A stretch of DNA of 64,000 bases from Gramella sp. MAR_2010_147 (GCF_900105135.1 NZ_LT629741.1:806001-870000); one strand, 5' to 3'; positions 25,226-34,400 are shown, numbered from the stretch's first letter. Made by a program: numbers and translations. The notes: generated by a model not told the origin, from the sequence alone.

Positions 25226-26077
25226 TTAGTTAATTTTTATTTCGATAATATTTGCGGGACCACCTAAAGATTCATTAGAAATAAATATTCGCCCTGACGG
25301 ACTAAAACATATACCTTCCGGCTGTGTAAATTCTGCAGGGTCTAATAAATGTAAATCTTTAATACTTCCGTTACGATTTAATATCAGTACTTTTTGGAAC
25401 TCAGCATCCAGAACATATAGATCATTGGTCACCGGCGAAAATGAAAGATCTGATGGTCTAATTAGTTTTCTTGGATTGTCTGTCTTAAGAACATCGAATT
25501 TTGGATCATTATACATGATCTTAAGAACAGGTTCTTTTGCCAGTCTCTTTGTCTTGGGATTAAAAGAATAAATTCCCTTATAACCACTACTATTATCAAG
25601 GTTTCTGTCTTTTACAGATAACCATAGGTTTCCATCCCTACTCGCAGCAAGACCTTCAATATTATTTCGATACTCAAATTCTAACTCTACAATCTCTGCT
25701 TGATCTTCCACTCCATCCAGGCTTTTTACGTTAAAAAGTTTTCCATTACTTTCTGCTATCCAAAATTCACCATCCTGAAAACCTAATGCTTCATAATCGC
25801 CAGCATCTGCAAACTTATATTCTTTAATAATTTTTGAGCTTGAAAGGTCATATATAAATATTATCCCGTCCTCATCCTGTACACAGGCCATTTTATTATC
25901 GCCCATCCAGTAAATCCCTGAAACTTCATCCAATTCCTGTGGTAATTCCCATTTGTTTAAAATTTCATAGGATTTTGTCGCATCATCAAAATCATAATCA
26001 TTCTTCTCATAAATAGCATATACTATTCCGGCCAGAATTAATGTAAATGCGATAATACCGATTGCCCATTTATTCAT
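25226..26077 (-). CDS. SdiA-regulated-type beta-propeller protein
   Basis: This 283-residue protein is anchored by an N-terminal helix (WAIGIIAFTLILAGIVYAIY) and continues as an extracytoplasmic repeat domain. Repeats include WELPQELDEVSGIYWMGDNK, GDYEALGFQDGEFWIAESNG, EGLAASRDGNLWLSVKDR, RPSDLSFSPVTNDLYVLDAE and QPEGICFSPSGRIFISNE. This is the YjiK/SdiA-regulated propeller pattern. No catalytic residues are evident, and function is unknown. It faces the dipeptidase gene tail to tail. Confidence 0.8.
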   Translation of the reverse strand: MNKWAIGIIAFTLILAGIVYAIYEKNDYDFDDATKSYEILNKWELPQELDEVSGIYWMGDNKMACVQDEDGIIFIYDLSSSKIIKEYKFADAGDYEALGFQDGEFWIAESNGKLFNVKSLDGVEDQAEIVELEFEYRNNIEGLAASRDGNLWLSVKDRNLDNSSGYKGIYSFNPKTKRLAKEPVLKIMYNDPKFDVLKTDNPRKLIRPSDLSFSPVTNDLYVLDAEFQKVLILNRNGSIKDLHLLDPAEFTQPEGICFSPSGRIFISNESLGGPANIIEIKIN

Positions 26078-26269
26078 GAAGTTATTTTTAGGATTTTAAA
26101 ATTACATTAATGAGTATCGGTCTCAAAAAGATTAACAATACTTTGAAGACTCTGCCTATTTTATTTAAATCACTGAAAATCAGTATAAGTTAAAAATATG
26201 TTAAAATAGTACCTTTTATAACATAGTACTGTAACGCTTTGTTTTTCTGATCGTCTATTAAATAGAAAC

Positions 26270-26496
26270 AATCATTAAAATCATCAATTATGACAACTTT
26301 AGTAAGCAACACAAAAAGCAGAAAATCATTTATGAATACCGAAGCAAATTCTGAAAGAACAGGTTTCATTAATCGAAGAAGATTCGCCTAAGCGAAAAAA
26401 GTAAAATTCATCAATCATCAAAATCATCAATTATGACAACTTTAGTAAGTAACACAAAAAGCAGAAAATCATTTATGAGTACTGAAGCAAGTACTG
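26270..26496 (+). repeat. Tandem duplication containing micro-ORFs 1 and 2
   Basis: Bases 26270-26353 and 26413-26496 are near-identical direct copies with an offset of 143 bases. Each includes an ATCAT-rich leader, the start codon and about 20 codons. The two differ by scattered substitutions and no indels, so the reading frame is kept. Confidence 0.85.
26290..26391 (+). CDS. Micro-ORF 1, basic 33-residue peptide
   Basis: Starts MTTLVSNTKSRKSFM and ends INRRRFA. The first 15 residues are identical to those of micro-ORF 2, and both end in an RRRF-x motif although the middle differs, which points to selection on the peptide. The leader before the ATG (AAAATCATCAATT) is repeated before micro-ORF 2 and resembles the leaders of the other two. 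It has no signal peptide, double-glycine motif or cysteine. It is the first gene of a four-member array ended by a terminator. I do not recognise the family; a toxin, a modified-peptide precursor or a nucleic-acid-binding micropeptide are all open. Confidence 0.6.
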   Translation: MTTLVSNTKSRKSFMNTEANSERTGFINRRRFA

Positions 26497-26534
26497 AAAC
26501 ATCAAGACTTTTCCGAAGAAGAAGATTTTCATAA
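26433..26534 (+). CDS. Micro-ORF 2, basic 33-residue peptide
   Basis: A paralogue of micro-ORF 1 with the same length and the same first 15 residues, then STEASTETSRLFRRRRFS. Substitutions between the copies are partly silent (AGC/AGT for Ser6) and the C-terminal arginine cluster is kept, as expected of a translated gene. The copies arose by a tandem duplication of about 143 bases. Function is unknown. Confidence 0.6.
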   Translation: MTTLVSNTKSRKSFMSTEASTETSRLFRRRRFS

Positions 26535-26563
26535 ATAGTTTAAATTATCAAAAATCATCAACC

Positions 26564-26689
26564 ATGAAATCATTAGACAGTATCCTACAGGATTTTGGAA
26601 ACAGTAAAGAAGGTATTACTCATCGCCGACCTTTTTTGAACTTAAAGGAAACCAATGCTTATATTAATTCTTATAACCATAGGGCCTAA
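26564..26689 (+). CDS. Micro-ORF 3, 41-residue peptide
   Basis: Starts MKSLDSILQDFGNSKEG, then ITHRRPFLNLKETNAY and a YNHRA end. It is related to micro-ORF 4: both have xSLxxxIQxF-like starts and a THR(R/K)PFLN(L/V)K core, while the DNA between them has diverged. An amphipathic N-terminal helix followed by a basic core suggests a leader-core layout, but no maturation enzyme is adjacent. It is preceded by the ATCATCAACC form of the shared leader. Confidence 0.6.
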   Translation: MKSLDSILQDFGNSKEGITHRRPFLNLKETNAYINSYNHRA

Positions 26690-26723
26690 CATAGATTATT
26701 CATCAATCAAAATCTCATCAATC

Positions 26724-26858
26724 ATGACATCTTTATCAAATTTTATTCAGGAATTCAGTATTGGGAATGAACCAAATTTAACTCATAGAAAACCTTTCCT
26801 GAATGTAAAAAGTTCTAGCGGACATGCGTGTTGGTACCACCGCAGGCGACATATCTAG
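26724..26858 (+). CDS. Micro-ORF 4, 44-residue peptide with Cys-Trp-Tyr and His/Arg tail
   Basis: Starts MTSLSNFIQEFSIGNEP, keeps LTHRKPFLNVK in common with micro-ORF 3, and ends SSSGHACWYHRRRHI. The tail has the only cysteine of the array and a His/Arg cluster. The frame is also open upstream to 26655, but the ATG at 26724 follows the shared ATCATCAATC leader and aligns with micro-ORF 3. A hairpin terminator lies 39 bases after the stop. Function is unknown. Confidence 0.6.
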   Translation: MTSLSNFIQEFSIGNEPNLTHRKPFLNVKSSSGHACWYHRRRHI

Positions 26859-26896
26859 AATTTCAAAATTTCATCTTATGGAACTCTTTTTAATCT

Positions 26897-26932
26897 AGCC
26901 GGTAAATTCATAATTACCGGCTTTAAATTTTG
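26897..26932 (+). terminator. Terminator closing the micro-ORF array
   Basis: AGCCGGTAA pairs with TTACCGGCT (9 bp, 8-base loop) and is followed by TTAAATTTT. It separates the micro-ORFs from the PBP1A gene. Confidence 0.7.
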
Positions 26933-27010
26933 GTGAAAACATTAAAATTAGCTTAAAATTTTACCTCCCGGCTTAAACATTTGTTTATTTGCAGAATTTA
27001 CATTCAACAA

Positions 27011-29317
27011 ATGTTAGCAACGATAAAAAGGAACCCCAGGCTTAAATGGGCTCTGGTCATTTTAATTAGTTTAATAGCTCTATTCTTTTTATTTTTTGGG
27101 AGCATCTATTTTGGTATGTGGGGAAAGATCCCCAGCACTAAAGAACTCACCGAACTTGAACAAAATAAAGCAACACAGGTACTTGCCTCTAATGGCGATC
27201 TCATTGGGAAATTTTATATTTTTGACAGACAACCCATAGAATTCGACCAACTCCCCACCCATTTAATCCAGGCCCTTATTGCAACTGAAGATGCAAGGTT
27301 CTATGAACATGACGGGATAGATAATCGTAGTCTCCTTAGAGTTTTCTTTAAATCTATTCTGCTTCAGGATGATTCTGCCGGTGGAGGAAGTACTATTACA
27401 TTGCAACTTGCTAAGAATATTTACGGTCGCCGTGACTTTGGAATGTTTGGAATAGTGATTAACAAAATGCAAGAGGCCGTGATAGCCAAAAGGCTTGAAA
27501 ACATCTATTCCAAAGACGAAATTATTCAACTATATTTTAACACGGTTCCTTTTAGCGATAATACTTATGGAATTGAAAGTGCTTCACTGAAATTCTTTAA
27601 TAAGCATACTTCTGAATTGAATATGGAAGAGGCTGCTGTTTTGGTTGGAATGCTAAAGGCAAGTCATTATTATAATCCAAGAATTTTCCCTGAACGCAGT
27701 CGTTTGCGAAGAGATGTTGTTCTCATGCAAATGGCTAAATATAACTATCTAAGTGAAACGGAAGCTGAAGAAGCTAAGATGAGACCGCTTATCCTGGATT
27801 ATAAAAGTTATAGCAATAACAAAGGAGTTGCGCCATATTTTAGAGAACAGGTTAGAAAAGATGTGAGTAAAATACTAGATACTCTTAAGAATACAGATGG
27901 CCAGAAATATAATATCTATCGGGATGGTCTTATAGTTCATACCACGCTTAACTACGAAATGCAATTACTGGCTGAAGAAGCTATGATAGAGCATATGTCT
28001 GAATTGCAAGTGGAACATGAAAATTCTTATGGAAATTATGCTCCCTGGATACGCAACAAAGATATTTTAAATGCTGCCATTAAGAGATCTGAAAGATATC
28101 AGGATCTTCAAAAAGAAGGGTTTGATGAAAGCGAAATTTTAAAAAAAATGGAGCAAAAGCATCCTACAGAACTTTTTGAATATACAGGGATGGAAACCAG
28201 AAATGTAAGTTCTATAGATAGTATTTCCCATTATCTAAAATTCCTTAATTCCGGTTTATTAGCCGTAAGCCCTGAAAATGGTGCAGTACAGGCCTGGGTT
28301 GGTGGTGTGGATTTTAGATTTTTTAAATACGATCATGTGGCACAAAGTAAAAGACAGGTTGGTTCTACGTTTAAACCTTTTGTATATACTGCTGCCCTTG
28401 AAAATGGAATGGATCCCTGCTCCTATTTCTCTGTTAGGGAAGTAACCTACGAAGATGGATGGACACCTTCAAACTCATCTTCAGAAGGTGATGATCCTAA
28501 TATGAATTATAACCTTAAAACTGCTTTAAGCAGATCTATGAACACCATTGCGGTAAAAGTACTTATGGAAACTGGAATTGGGAATGTTATCAGTCAGGCC
28601 CGTAGCATGGGGATCGAATCTGATCTCCCTCAAGTACCCTCTATTGCCTTAGGTACGGCTTCACTCAATCTAGGGGAACTTACATCAGCCTATACCAGTT
28701 TTGTTAATAACGGTCATTATTCAAAACCATATTATATCACTAAAATTGAAGATGGGAAAGGTAATTTGCTCGCCGAATTCAAACCTGAAGTTTCCAAAAC
28801 CAGAGCGTTTTCTGAAGATACCAGAAAAATTATGCTAAATATGATGCAGGCTACGGTAAATGAAGGAACAGCAACAAGACTACGATATAAATATGGTCTT
28901 CAAAATGATATTGCAGGTAAAACCGGAACAACACAGGACAATAAAGATGGTTGGTTTGTAGGTATTACACCCCAACTTGTTTGTGTGACCTGGGTGGGTG
29001 CAGACGATCATAGAATTGGATTCAGAAATACAGCTATTGGCCAGGGTGCGAACTCAGCTTTACCTGTATTTGCAAAACTGATGCAGAAAATGAACGCAGA
29101 TTCAGAGTTCAACAATATCACTAACGCAAAATTTCAAACATTGCCTTCAGACCTGGCTGAATTGATGGAATGCCCTCCCGAAGAACGGGATAACTTTTTT
29201 GAGAGACTCTTTTCCGGAAAAAAGGATAAGCGATCTAATAACAATCAAGGCAACAAAAAAGAAGAGAAAAAGAAAGGCTTCTTTAAACGTCTATTTGGTG
29301 GAAAAGACGATAATTAG
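27011..29317 (+). CDS. Penicillin-binding protein 1A (class A PBP)
   Basis: A bifunctional peptidoglycan synthase. I start it at the ATG at 27011 (MLATIKRNPRLKW), 10 codons inside the longest frame, because it follows an AT-rich leader and gives the usual short cytoplasmic tail before the membrane helix at about 12-36. The glycosyltransferase domain has ATEDARFYEHDGID and GGSTITLQLAKN near 85-130. The transpeptidase domain has STFKP (active Ser), SRSMNT and GKTGTTQD. The C-terminal tail is highly basic (KKEEKKKGFFKRLFGGKDD). At 768 residues it is normal for the family. It ends overlapping the convergent helicase gene. Confidence 0.93.
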   Translation: MLATIKRNPRLKWALVILISLIALFFLFFGSIYFGMWGKIPSTKELTELEQNKATQVLASNGDLIGKFYIFDRQPIEFDQLPTHLIQALIATEDARFYEHDGIDNRSLLRVFFKSILLQDDSAGGGSTITLQLAKNIYGRRDFGMFGIVINKMQEAVIAKRLENIYSKDEIIQLYFNTVPFSDNTYGIESASLKFFNKHTSELNMEEAAVLVGMLKASHYYNPRIFPERSRLRRDVVLMQMAKYNYLSETEAEEAKMRPLILDYKSYSNNKGVAPYFREQVRKDVSKILDTLKNTDGQKYNIYRDGLIVHTTLNYEMQLLAEEAMIEHMSELQVEHENSYGNYAPWIRNKDILNAAIKRSERYQDLQKEGFDESEILKKMEQKHPTELFEYTGMETRNVSSIDSISHYLKFLNSGLLAVSPENGAVQAWVGGVDFRFFKYDHVAQSKRQVGSTFKPFVYTAALENGMDPCSYFSVREVTYEDGWTPSNSSSEGDDPNMNYNLKTALSRSMNTIAVKVLMETGIGNVISQARSMGIESDLPQVPSIALGTASLNLGELTSAYTSFVNNGHYSKPYYITKIEDGKGNLLAEFKPEVSKTRAFSEDTRKIMLNMMQATVNEGTATRLRYKYGLQNDIAGKTGTTQDNKDGWFVGITPQLVCVTWVGADDHRIGFRNTAIGQGANSALPVFAKLMQKMNADSEFNNITNAKFQTLPSDLAELMECPPEERDNFFERLFSGKKDKRSNNNQGNKKEEKKKGFFKRLFGGKDDN

Positions 29318-30828
29318 AATTCCTTATTAATTTGCATTCTTAATTTACGAGAATAATCTTCTTCGAGCCAGTCCCGGTAATTCTTAGTGCTTTTACTTAT
29401 ACAATAAGAATATTGTTTGATACGGGAAGATATATCGTCTTTTAACTCTTTCGCAAGAATCCTTGCGTCAAATACATCTTCGCTGTTTTCTACACACATC
29501 TTTACGTGTTGCTCCATAGACCACTCAAGTACAGCTTTAGATTTAAGTCCTTTTTGAATCACTTTATCATAAGCTTCTTCAATATCAAAAGTTACATCTT
29601 CGGTCTTTGCGAATTGTTCACGAATTTCTGGAGGCATCTGGTATTGGAAATCCCTTTCAATATCTTCGTCACTTAGCAGATTTTCAAAATAAAAATCTGG
29701 AGATCTAAATATCTGTTTCCAGTCAACAGGAGCGCTCCAATGACCAAATCTGGCCATATTATTTCCAAGATCTATTACATTAAACTCATCTTTGTCTTTC
29801 AATACTCGCGAACCACGACCTATCATCTGGAAATAAAGCGTAAGCGATTTGGTGGCACGATTCAGGATAATAGTTTCTACAGTAGGCTCATCAAATCCTG
29901 TAGTAAGGATACTTACAGAAGTAACAATAGCGTCTGGCGTATGCTTGAACCACTTTAAAATATCTTTACGGTCCTGCTTGCTCGTAGTATTGTCCAGGTG
30001 CCTAATAGGCAAACCTGCATTTTTAAAAGTATAATAAACCTCTACAGAAGTATTGATTCCATTATTAAAGATTAGGGTTTTCTTCCCTTTAGAACGCTCA
30101 TAATAGGCGGTAAGAAGCTTTTCCTGCATGCTATAATTGGAATACAACTCTTCAGAAGATTTTACGGTATAATCACCGTTCATCCCCACTTTAAGATTCG
30201 TTAAACCAACATTGTAGCTGAAAATATTCACTTGTGCCAAAAAACCTTTTTCTATCAAAGACGAAATAGAATCTCCTACAATAAGTTCTCTATAATTATC
30301 CTTCATAGGAAGTTTTATATTGGAACTTAAAGGAGTGGCAGTAACCCCTAGAATAAAACACTTTTCAAAGAACTTGAATAATTTTCTGAATGAATTGTAA
30401 TGAGCTTCATCAATTATCACCAATCCTATATCCTGAATTTCCAGTTTTTCATCATTCAGTCTGTTATTAAGTGTTTCCACCATAGCAACAAAACACATAT
30501 AATCATCCTGATCTGGTAATTCCTTTACCTTACTATTGATTATTTTATTCCGAACGCCAAAACCTGACAGCATTTTAGAGGTTTGCTTACATAGCTCTAT
30601 TCTATGGGTAAGTATAAGAACCTTTTTATTTGTTCGTTGAATATATTCTCTCGTCATTTGAGAGAAAATCACTGTTTTCCCACCACCCGTAGGCAGCTGA
30701 TAAAGAAGGTTGTAGTTTTCAGGGTGTTGTTCTATCACCCCAAATATTTTATCTATATCTTTTTGCTGATAGTCGTATAACTTCTTGTCTACTTTCTTCT
30801 TTTCAATACCAAATGTTTCTGACGCCAT
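29314..30828 (-). CDS. DEAD/DEAH-box superfamily II helicase
   Basis: Start set at the ATG at 30828 (MASETFGIEKKKVDKKLYDY); a longer frame from 30867 adds 13 atypical residues. Helicase motifs are YQQKDIDKIF (Q-like), LPTGGGKTVIFSQM (Walker A), TPLSS, IDEAHYNSF (DEAH) and, in the second RecA domain, TLIFNNGINTS, TTGFDEPTV and MIGRGSRVL (motif VI). The pattern is that of the UvrB/type-III-restriction-subunit-like helicases. The helicase core is followed by a tail of about 130 residues with no recognised domain. No restriction-modification partner is adjacent. It probably acts as a stand-alone DNA or RNA translocase. Confidence 0.87.
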   Translation of the reverse strand: MASETFGIEKKKVDKKLYDYQQKDIDKIFGVIEQHPENYNLLYQLPTGGGKTVIFSQMTREYIQRTNKKVLILTHRIELCKQTSKMLSGFGVRNKIINSKVKELPDQDDYMCFVAMVETLNNRLNDEKLEIQDIGLVIIDEAHYNSFRKLFKFFEKCFILGVTATPLSSNIKLPMKDNYRELIVGDSISSLIEKGFLAQVNIFSYNVGLTNLKVGMNGDYTVKSSEELYSNYSMQEKLLTAYYERSKGKKTLIFNNGINTSVEVYYTFKNAGLPIRHLDNTTSKQDRKDILKWFKHTPDAIVTSVSILTTGFDEPTVETIILNRATKSLTLYFQMIGRGSRVLKDKDEFNVIDLGNNMARFGHWSAPVDWKQIFRSPDFYFENLLSDEDIERDFQYQMPPEIREQFAKTEDVTFDIEEAYDKVIQKGLKSKAVLEWSMEQHVKMCVENSEDVFDARILAKELKDDISSRIKQYSYCISKSTKNYRDWLEEDYSRKLRMQINKEF

Positions 30829-31038
30829 AGATTTTTTTAAGTAAGCAATTTTGCAAAAATAAGCCATTTTAAGTATTACTCAAAAATTTATTGATGTTTA
30901 TGAGCTCCCAAAAAATTAATCTTTCATTCAAAAATATTGTAAATTAGCAAGGTTTATTTTTGATCTTAATTTTTTCAATCCCTGAAAAAATTACTCTGTA
31001 AAATCCCCCGTTATTTTATTAACTAAAAATCCGGTGAT

Positions 31039-31755
31039 TTGACTTCAGCAGAGCGTATATTTTCTAAATATGAAAGAACACTTTTAGTTTGCGAGCTTTT
31101 TTCAAATATGAATAAGGCTGACTGGCTTGGTTTATTGAATTATTTTCATGAAGAAAAATGGAAAAAAAACACCTGTATTATAAATCATCAAAAGTTTCTT
31201 TTTCACTTCTACATTATTACTTCCGGAAGACTAAAAATGTACAATGTTGATGGAATTAGCCGGAAAGAACATACTTTATTTCTGCTTAAGAAAGGCGATG
31301 TCTTTGATCTTTTTTGCCTGCTAGATGGTTCTAAACATAAAGTTTACTACGAGTGCCTTGATACTATTAATGTATTAGCGATCCCCATGGATCAATTAAG
31401 GGATTGGCTAAATAAAAACCCTTTATATTATAAGAATTTCTTATCCTATTCCGGGAAAATAATGAGAACCCTGGAAGAAAGCGTCTCTCAATTGATTTTT
31501 GCTGATATTTCAACCCGGCTATTAAAGCTCTTAGTTGATAATATAGATGAAAAATCAAAGCAATTAAAGCTTATTAATAACCTGCCGAATAAAGAACTGG
31601 CTCATTTAATAGGGTCTACCAGGGCCGTGGTGAACAGGCATCTTCAAAAGTTAAAAAAAAATGGATCTATATCACTTCAAAGGAATCAGGTTGAAATCAA
31701 AGATATTTCACTCCTTCTGAAAGAGTTAGAAAACAATTTGAAAGATAGAAAATAA
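31039..31755 (+). CDS. Crp/Fnr-family transcriptional regulator
   Basis: This 238-residue protein has an N-terminal cyclic-nucleotide-binding-like beta-roll at about 30-140 (IITSGRLKMYNVDGISRKEH, LLKKGDVFDLFCLLDG) and a C-terminal winged helix at 165-225 (NKELAHLIGSTRAVVNRHLQ). The start is TTG at 31039, which keeps the helix that normally precedes the beta-roll; an ATG at 31108 would lose it. The cAMP-phosphate-binding RxS pocket is not evident, so the ligand is unknown. It lies 95 bases ahead of a secreted-protein gene, which it may regulate. Confidence 0.87.
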   Translation: MTSAERIFSKYERTLLVCELFSNMNKADWLGLLNYFHEEKWKKNTCIINHQKFLFHFYIITSGRLKMYNVDGISRKEHTLFLLKKGDVFDLFCLLDGSKHKVYYECLDTINVLAIPMDQLRDWLNKNPLYYKNFLSYSGKIMRTLEESVSQLIFADISTRLLKLLVDNIDEKSKQLKLINNLPNKELAHLIGSTRAVVNRHLQKLKKNGSISLQRNQVEIKDISLLLKELENNLKDRK

Positions 31756-31780
31756 CTTTCTTGTGCTACTTAAGTAATTC

Positions 31781-31808
31781 TTGCATAGACCATTAACCTT
31801 TATCTTGC
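31781..31808 (+). promoter_or_regulatory. Candidate promoter for the secreted-protein gene at 31851
   Basis: TTG at 31781-31783 and TATCTTGC at 31801-31808 are 17 bases apart, approximating the Bacteroidota -33 TTG / -7 TAnnTTTG promoter with one mismatch, about 43 bases before the start codon. Confidence 0.4.
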
Positions 31809-31850
31809 ACATTCGAAATTACATTTATTCATCAATTAAAATCTTTTATA

Positions 31851-32405
31851 ATGAAAAAACTTATCACATTAATTTTAGTCGCTGGATGGGTGCTTACCGC
31901 CTATTCTCAAAAAGTTATTCAGCTGGAGGAAGCCAGAGTGAATTTTGATCCAACTGCAGAAGTTGTATTTGAAGATTACGAAAATGGAATTGTTAAAGTC
32001 AAAGAAAAATTTTCTACTCAATTTCAATCCGATGCTATCGCATTTATGAAAGAAAATTTTGATATTTTCAGCTTCCTTGAGGCTCAAGGTGATTTATCGG
32101 GAAACAACATTATTGTAATCGCAAAGAGTGCTAAAGGATATCTTATGGCTACTTACAATGAAGATGGTCAAATGATCAAAAACTCGCAAAAATTTAAAGA
32201 TATCGCTTTACCATACAACGTAAGGAATGAGGTTTATGCTCAGTATAAAGGATGGACCATGACCTCTAATAAATATATTGCTTTTGGTAACGGCGATCAA
32301 ATAAATAAGCAGAAGTATATTTTTACCTTAGAGAGAGGAAATGAAAAGGCAAAAATGAAGCTTACTCCAGGTAGCTCTTATAGTGGAGTAGCATCATTAG
32401 ATTAG
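31851..32405 (+). CDS. Secreted protein, PepSY-like fold suspected
   Basis: This 184-residue protein has a signal peptide (MKKLITLILVAGWVLTAYSQ). The mature part has two similar halves. The second reads GYLMATYNEDGQMIKNSQKF, ALPYNVRNEVYAQYKGW and KYIFTLERGNEK, like the strand-helix-strand pattern with an xYxxDGxxL turn in PepSY-like (BLIP-fold) periplasmic proteins. I do not recognise a named family. It follows a Crp-like regulator and has its own candidate promoter. Confidence 0.6.
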   Translation: MKKLITLILVAGWVLTAYSQKVIQLEEARVNFDPTAEVVFEDYENGIVKVKEKFSTQFQSDAIAFMKENFDIFSFLEAQGDLSGNNIIVIAKSAKGYLMATYNEDGQMIKNSQKFKDIALPYNVRNEVYAQYKGWTMTSNKYIAFGNGDQINKQKYIFTLERGNEKAKMKLTPGSSYSGVASLD

Positions 32406-32421
32406 CAAAAGTAATGAAAGG

Positions 32422-32550
32422 GCTGTATAAATTTTAGCAGCTGTCTAATCTTAATAGACAGGAATTAATAATGTTAAAATGTAATAGTAGTTAATAAACA
32501 TAGATCTCTCAGATCGATATACACAGAGTTGACGCTAAAATTTATACAGC
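32422..32550. other. Multi-stem inverted-repeat element A
   Basis: A perfect 17-bp inverted repeat (arms at 32422-32438 and 32534-32550) encloses 95 bases with at least two internal hairpins: 32441-32461 (7-bp perfect stem, CTGTCTA / TAGACAG) and 32503-32515 (GATCT / AGATC). It fills the gap between two convergent genes, ending 5 bases from the cysM stop. It has no obvious target duplication and no frame. It may be a structured RNA, a joint 3' end signal or a miniature mobile element. Confidence 0.65.
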
Positions 32551-32554
32551 TTAT

Positions 32555-33442
32555 TTATTGTTCAAATAGATCTGAAGACAGATACCGGTCTCCCCTATCA
32601 CATACTATACTTACCACAAGTCCCCTATCAAGTTCATTGCAAAGCCTTACGGCAGCAGCTGCTGCACCACCACTACTCATCCCGGCAAAAATCCCTTCTT
32701 CTTCAGCCAATCTGCGGCTCATTTCAACGGCGTCCTGTTCGCTAACCTCTAAAACCCTATCAACTTTATTCGGGTTAAAGATCTTTGGCAGATATGCTTC
32801 AGGCCATTTTCTAATTCCTGGAATCCTGGAATCGTCTGTGGGTTGAACACCCACGATCTGGATATCCTTATTCTTTTCCTTTAAAAACGTACTTGTTCCC
32901 ATAATCGTTCCGGTTGTACCCATAGATGAAACAAAATGCGTGATCTCATGATTTGTATCATTCCATATTTCGGGTCCTGTGGTGCTATAGTGAGCTTTCC
33001 AGTTATCATCATTACCAAATTGATTCAGCATGAAATAGTCTCCAGATTTCATCTTTTCCTCGGCAAAATCCCTGGAACCTTCAATCCCGTCATCAGCACT
33101 GGTTAAAATAACTTTTGCTCCATAAGCCCTCATTGTTTGTACCCGCTCTACGGTAGAATTTTCTGGCATTACTAACTCTATGTTCAAACCAAAGATCCCG
33201 GCAATCATAGCCAGTGCTATTCCCGTATTACCACTGGTGGCCTCAATAAGTTTGGTGTTCTTATCTATATCTCCACGATCTAAAGCACTTTTAATCATAT
33301 TGAAAGCGGCACGATCTTTTACACTTCCCCCGGGATTCTGACCTTCAAGCTTAAAGTATAGATCAACACCTGGTTTATCAATTAATCTATTTGCTTTTAC
33401 AAGGGGCGTATTTCCAACAAGATCTATGATTGAATTGTTCAT
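32555..33442 (-). CDS. cysM: Cysteine synthase (O-acetylserine sulfhydrylase B type)
   Basis: This PLP enzyme converts O-acetylserine and sulfide (or thiosulfate) to cysteine. It has 295 residues. [12 protein letters not shown] is followed by [13 protein letters not shown], whose Lys carries PLP, then [29 protein letters not shown] (phosphate-binding loop) and [13 protein letters not shown]. Length and the short C-terminus suggest the CysM type over CysK, though the two are close. The start codon overlaps the end of the serine acetyltransferase gene by 4 bases, so both steps are co-expressed. Confidence 0.9.
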   Translation of the reverse strand: MNNSIIDLVGNTPLVKANRLIDKPGVDLYFKLEGQNPGGSVKDRAAFNMIKSALDRGDIDKNTKLIEATSGNTGIALAMIAGIFGLNIELVMPENSTVERVQTMRAYGAKVILTSADDGIEGSRDFAEEKMKSGDYFMLNQFGNDDNWKAHYSTTGPEIWNDTNHEITHFVSSMGTTGTIMGTSTFLKEKNKDIQIVGVQPTDDSRIPGIRKWPEAYLPKIFNPNKVDRVLEVSEQDAVEMSRRLAEEEGIFAGMSSGGAAAAAVRLCNELDRGLVVSIVCDRGDRYLSSDLFEQ

Positions 33443-34230
33443 TTATCTGAATTATTTTTGATATTAATTTGAGGAGTATGAGAAACCATTGAATTTTCAG
33501 GAACCGATTTGGTAAGCCAGACGTTTCCACCAATTACACTATTTTCACCTATGATGGTTTCCCCTCCCAGAATAGTTGCATTCGCATAAATAGTAACATT
33601 CTTTTTAATAGTAGGATGACGTTTTATGTTTTTTAAAGTTTTGCTAACCGTTAATGCTCCCAGGGTTACCCCTTGATATATCTTAACATTATCTTCAATT
33701 ACAGCGGTCTCCCCTATCACAACTCCTGTGGCATGGTCTATAAAAAAAGAACTACCAATCTTCGCACCTGGATTTATATCTGTACCGGTGATACTATGAG
33801 CACATTCCGTCATTAGTCGTGGAACAAGAGGCAGCCCGAATTTGTAAAATTCATGGCTTAACCTATAAATGGCGATTGCAAAAAATCCTGGGTAAGAAAG
33901 GTAAACTTCTTCTACCGAATTAGCTGCAGGATCATTTTTAGCAATTGCCTGGGCATCTAGATTCAATTTTTCAAGAATCTCGGGAAGTTTATTCAAATAA
34001 TCACTCCAAATATCCTGACATGGTGAACCGGGCTCCCAACACACCAATTTTGCAAGCACCTCAAAATCCATCCCTAATTCCATAAGATTATCCTTAACAG
34101 GAGTTTGCCTATCAAATAGCGTATAAAAAAGCTTTCTTGTGAAAGCCTCTGTTTTTTCCTTAATGCTAAAATTGAGATTTGGGAGATGTTTTTGATCTTC
34201 AATCTCTTTTATAATATTTTCTAATTTCAT
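33439..34230 (-). CDS. cysE: Serine O-acetyltransferase
   Basis: This enzyme makes O-acetylserine from serine and acetyl-CoA. I start at the ATG at 34230 ([20 protein letters not shown]); the frame is open further upstream to 34293 but that extension is atypical. The N-terminal helical domain (to about 140) is followed by a left-handed parallel beta-helix with hexapeptide repeats: [44 protein letters not shown] and [12 protein letters not shown]. His in FIDHATG and the later RHP are the expected catalytic and substrate positions. The next gene, cysM, overlaps the stop. Confidence 0.92.
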   Translation of the reverse strand: MKLENIIKEIEDQKHLPNLNFSIKEKTEAFTRKLFYTLFDRQTPVKDNLMELGMDFEVLAKLVCWEPGSPCQDIWSDYLNKLPEILEKLNLDAQAIAKNDPAANSVEEVYLSYPGFFAIAIYRLSHEFYKFGLPLVPRLMTECAHSITGTDINPGAKIGSSFFIDHATGVVIGETAVIEDNVKIYQGVTLGALTVSKTLKNIKRHPTIKKNVTIYANATILGGETIIGENSVIGGNVWLTKSVPENSMVSHTPQINIKNNSDK

Positions 34231-34400
34231 AGCAATGCAGTAATCTAATTCAAATTTACTGAAATACGGGGAACTCAGAAAGCTATAAGTCAAAGGCTTT
34301 GGGATAAAATAATATTATTAAAACTTATGGTTAAATATTTATTAATGAGAAAACAACCTGACAATTTCTAAAGTACTTTTAGAAGTATAATAATTATATA

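Noticed and set aside
26110..26193. A 27-codon frame upstream of the micro-ORF array
   Set aside because: It lacks the shared leader and any similarity to the four micro-ORFs and is short enough to arise by chance.
26270..26858. CRISPR-like repetition in the micro-ORF region
   Set aside because: There are only two long similar copies that keep reading frame, no regular short repeats with unique spacers, and no cas genes nearby.
32422..32550. Insertion sequence remnant
   Set aside because: No transposase fragment and no flanking target duplication; kept as a structural element of unknown kind.
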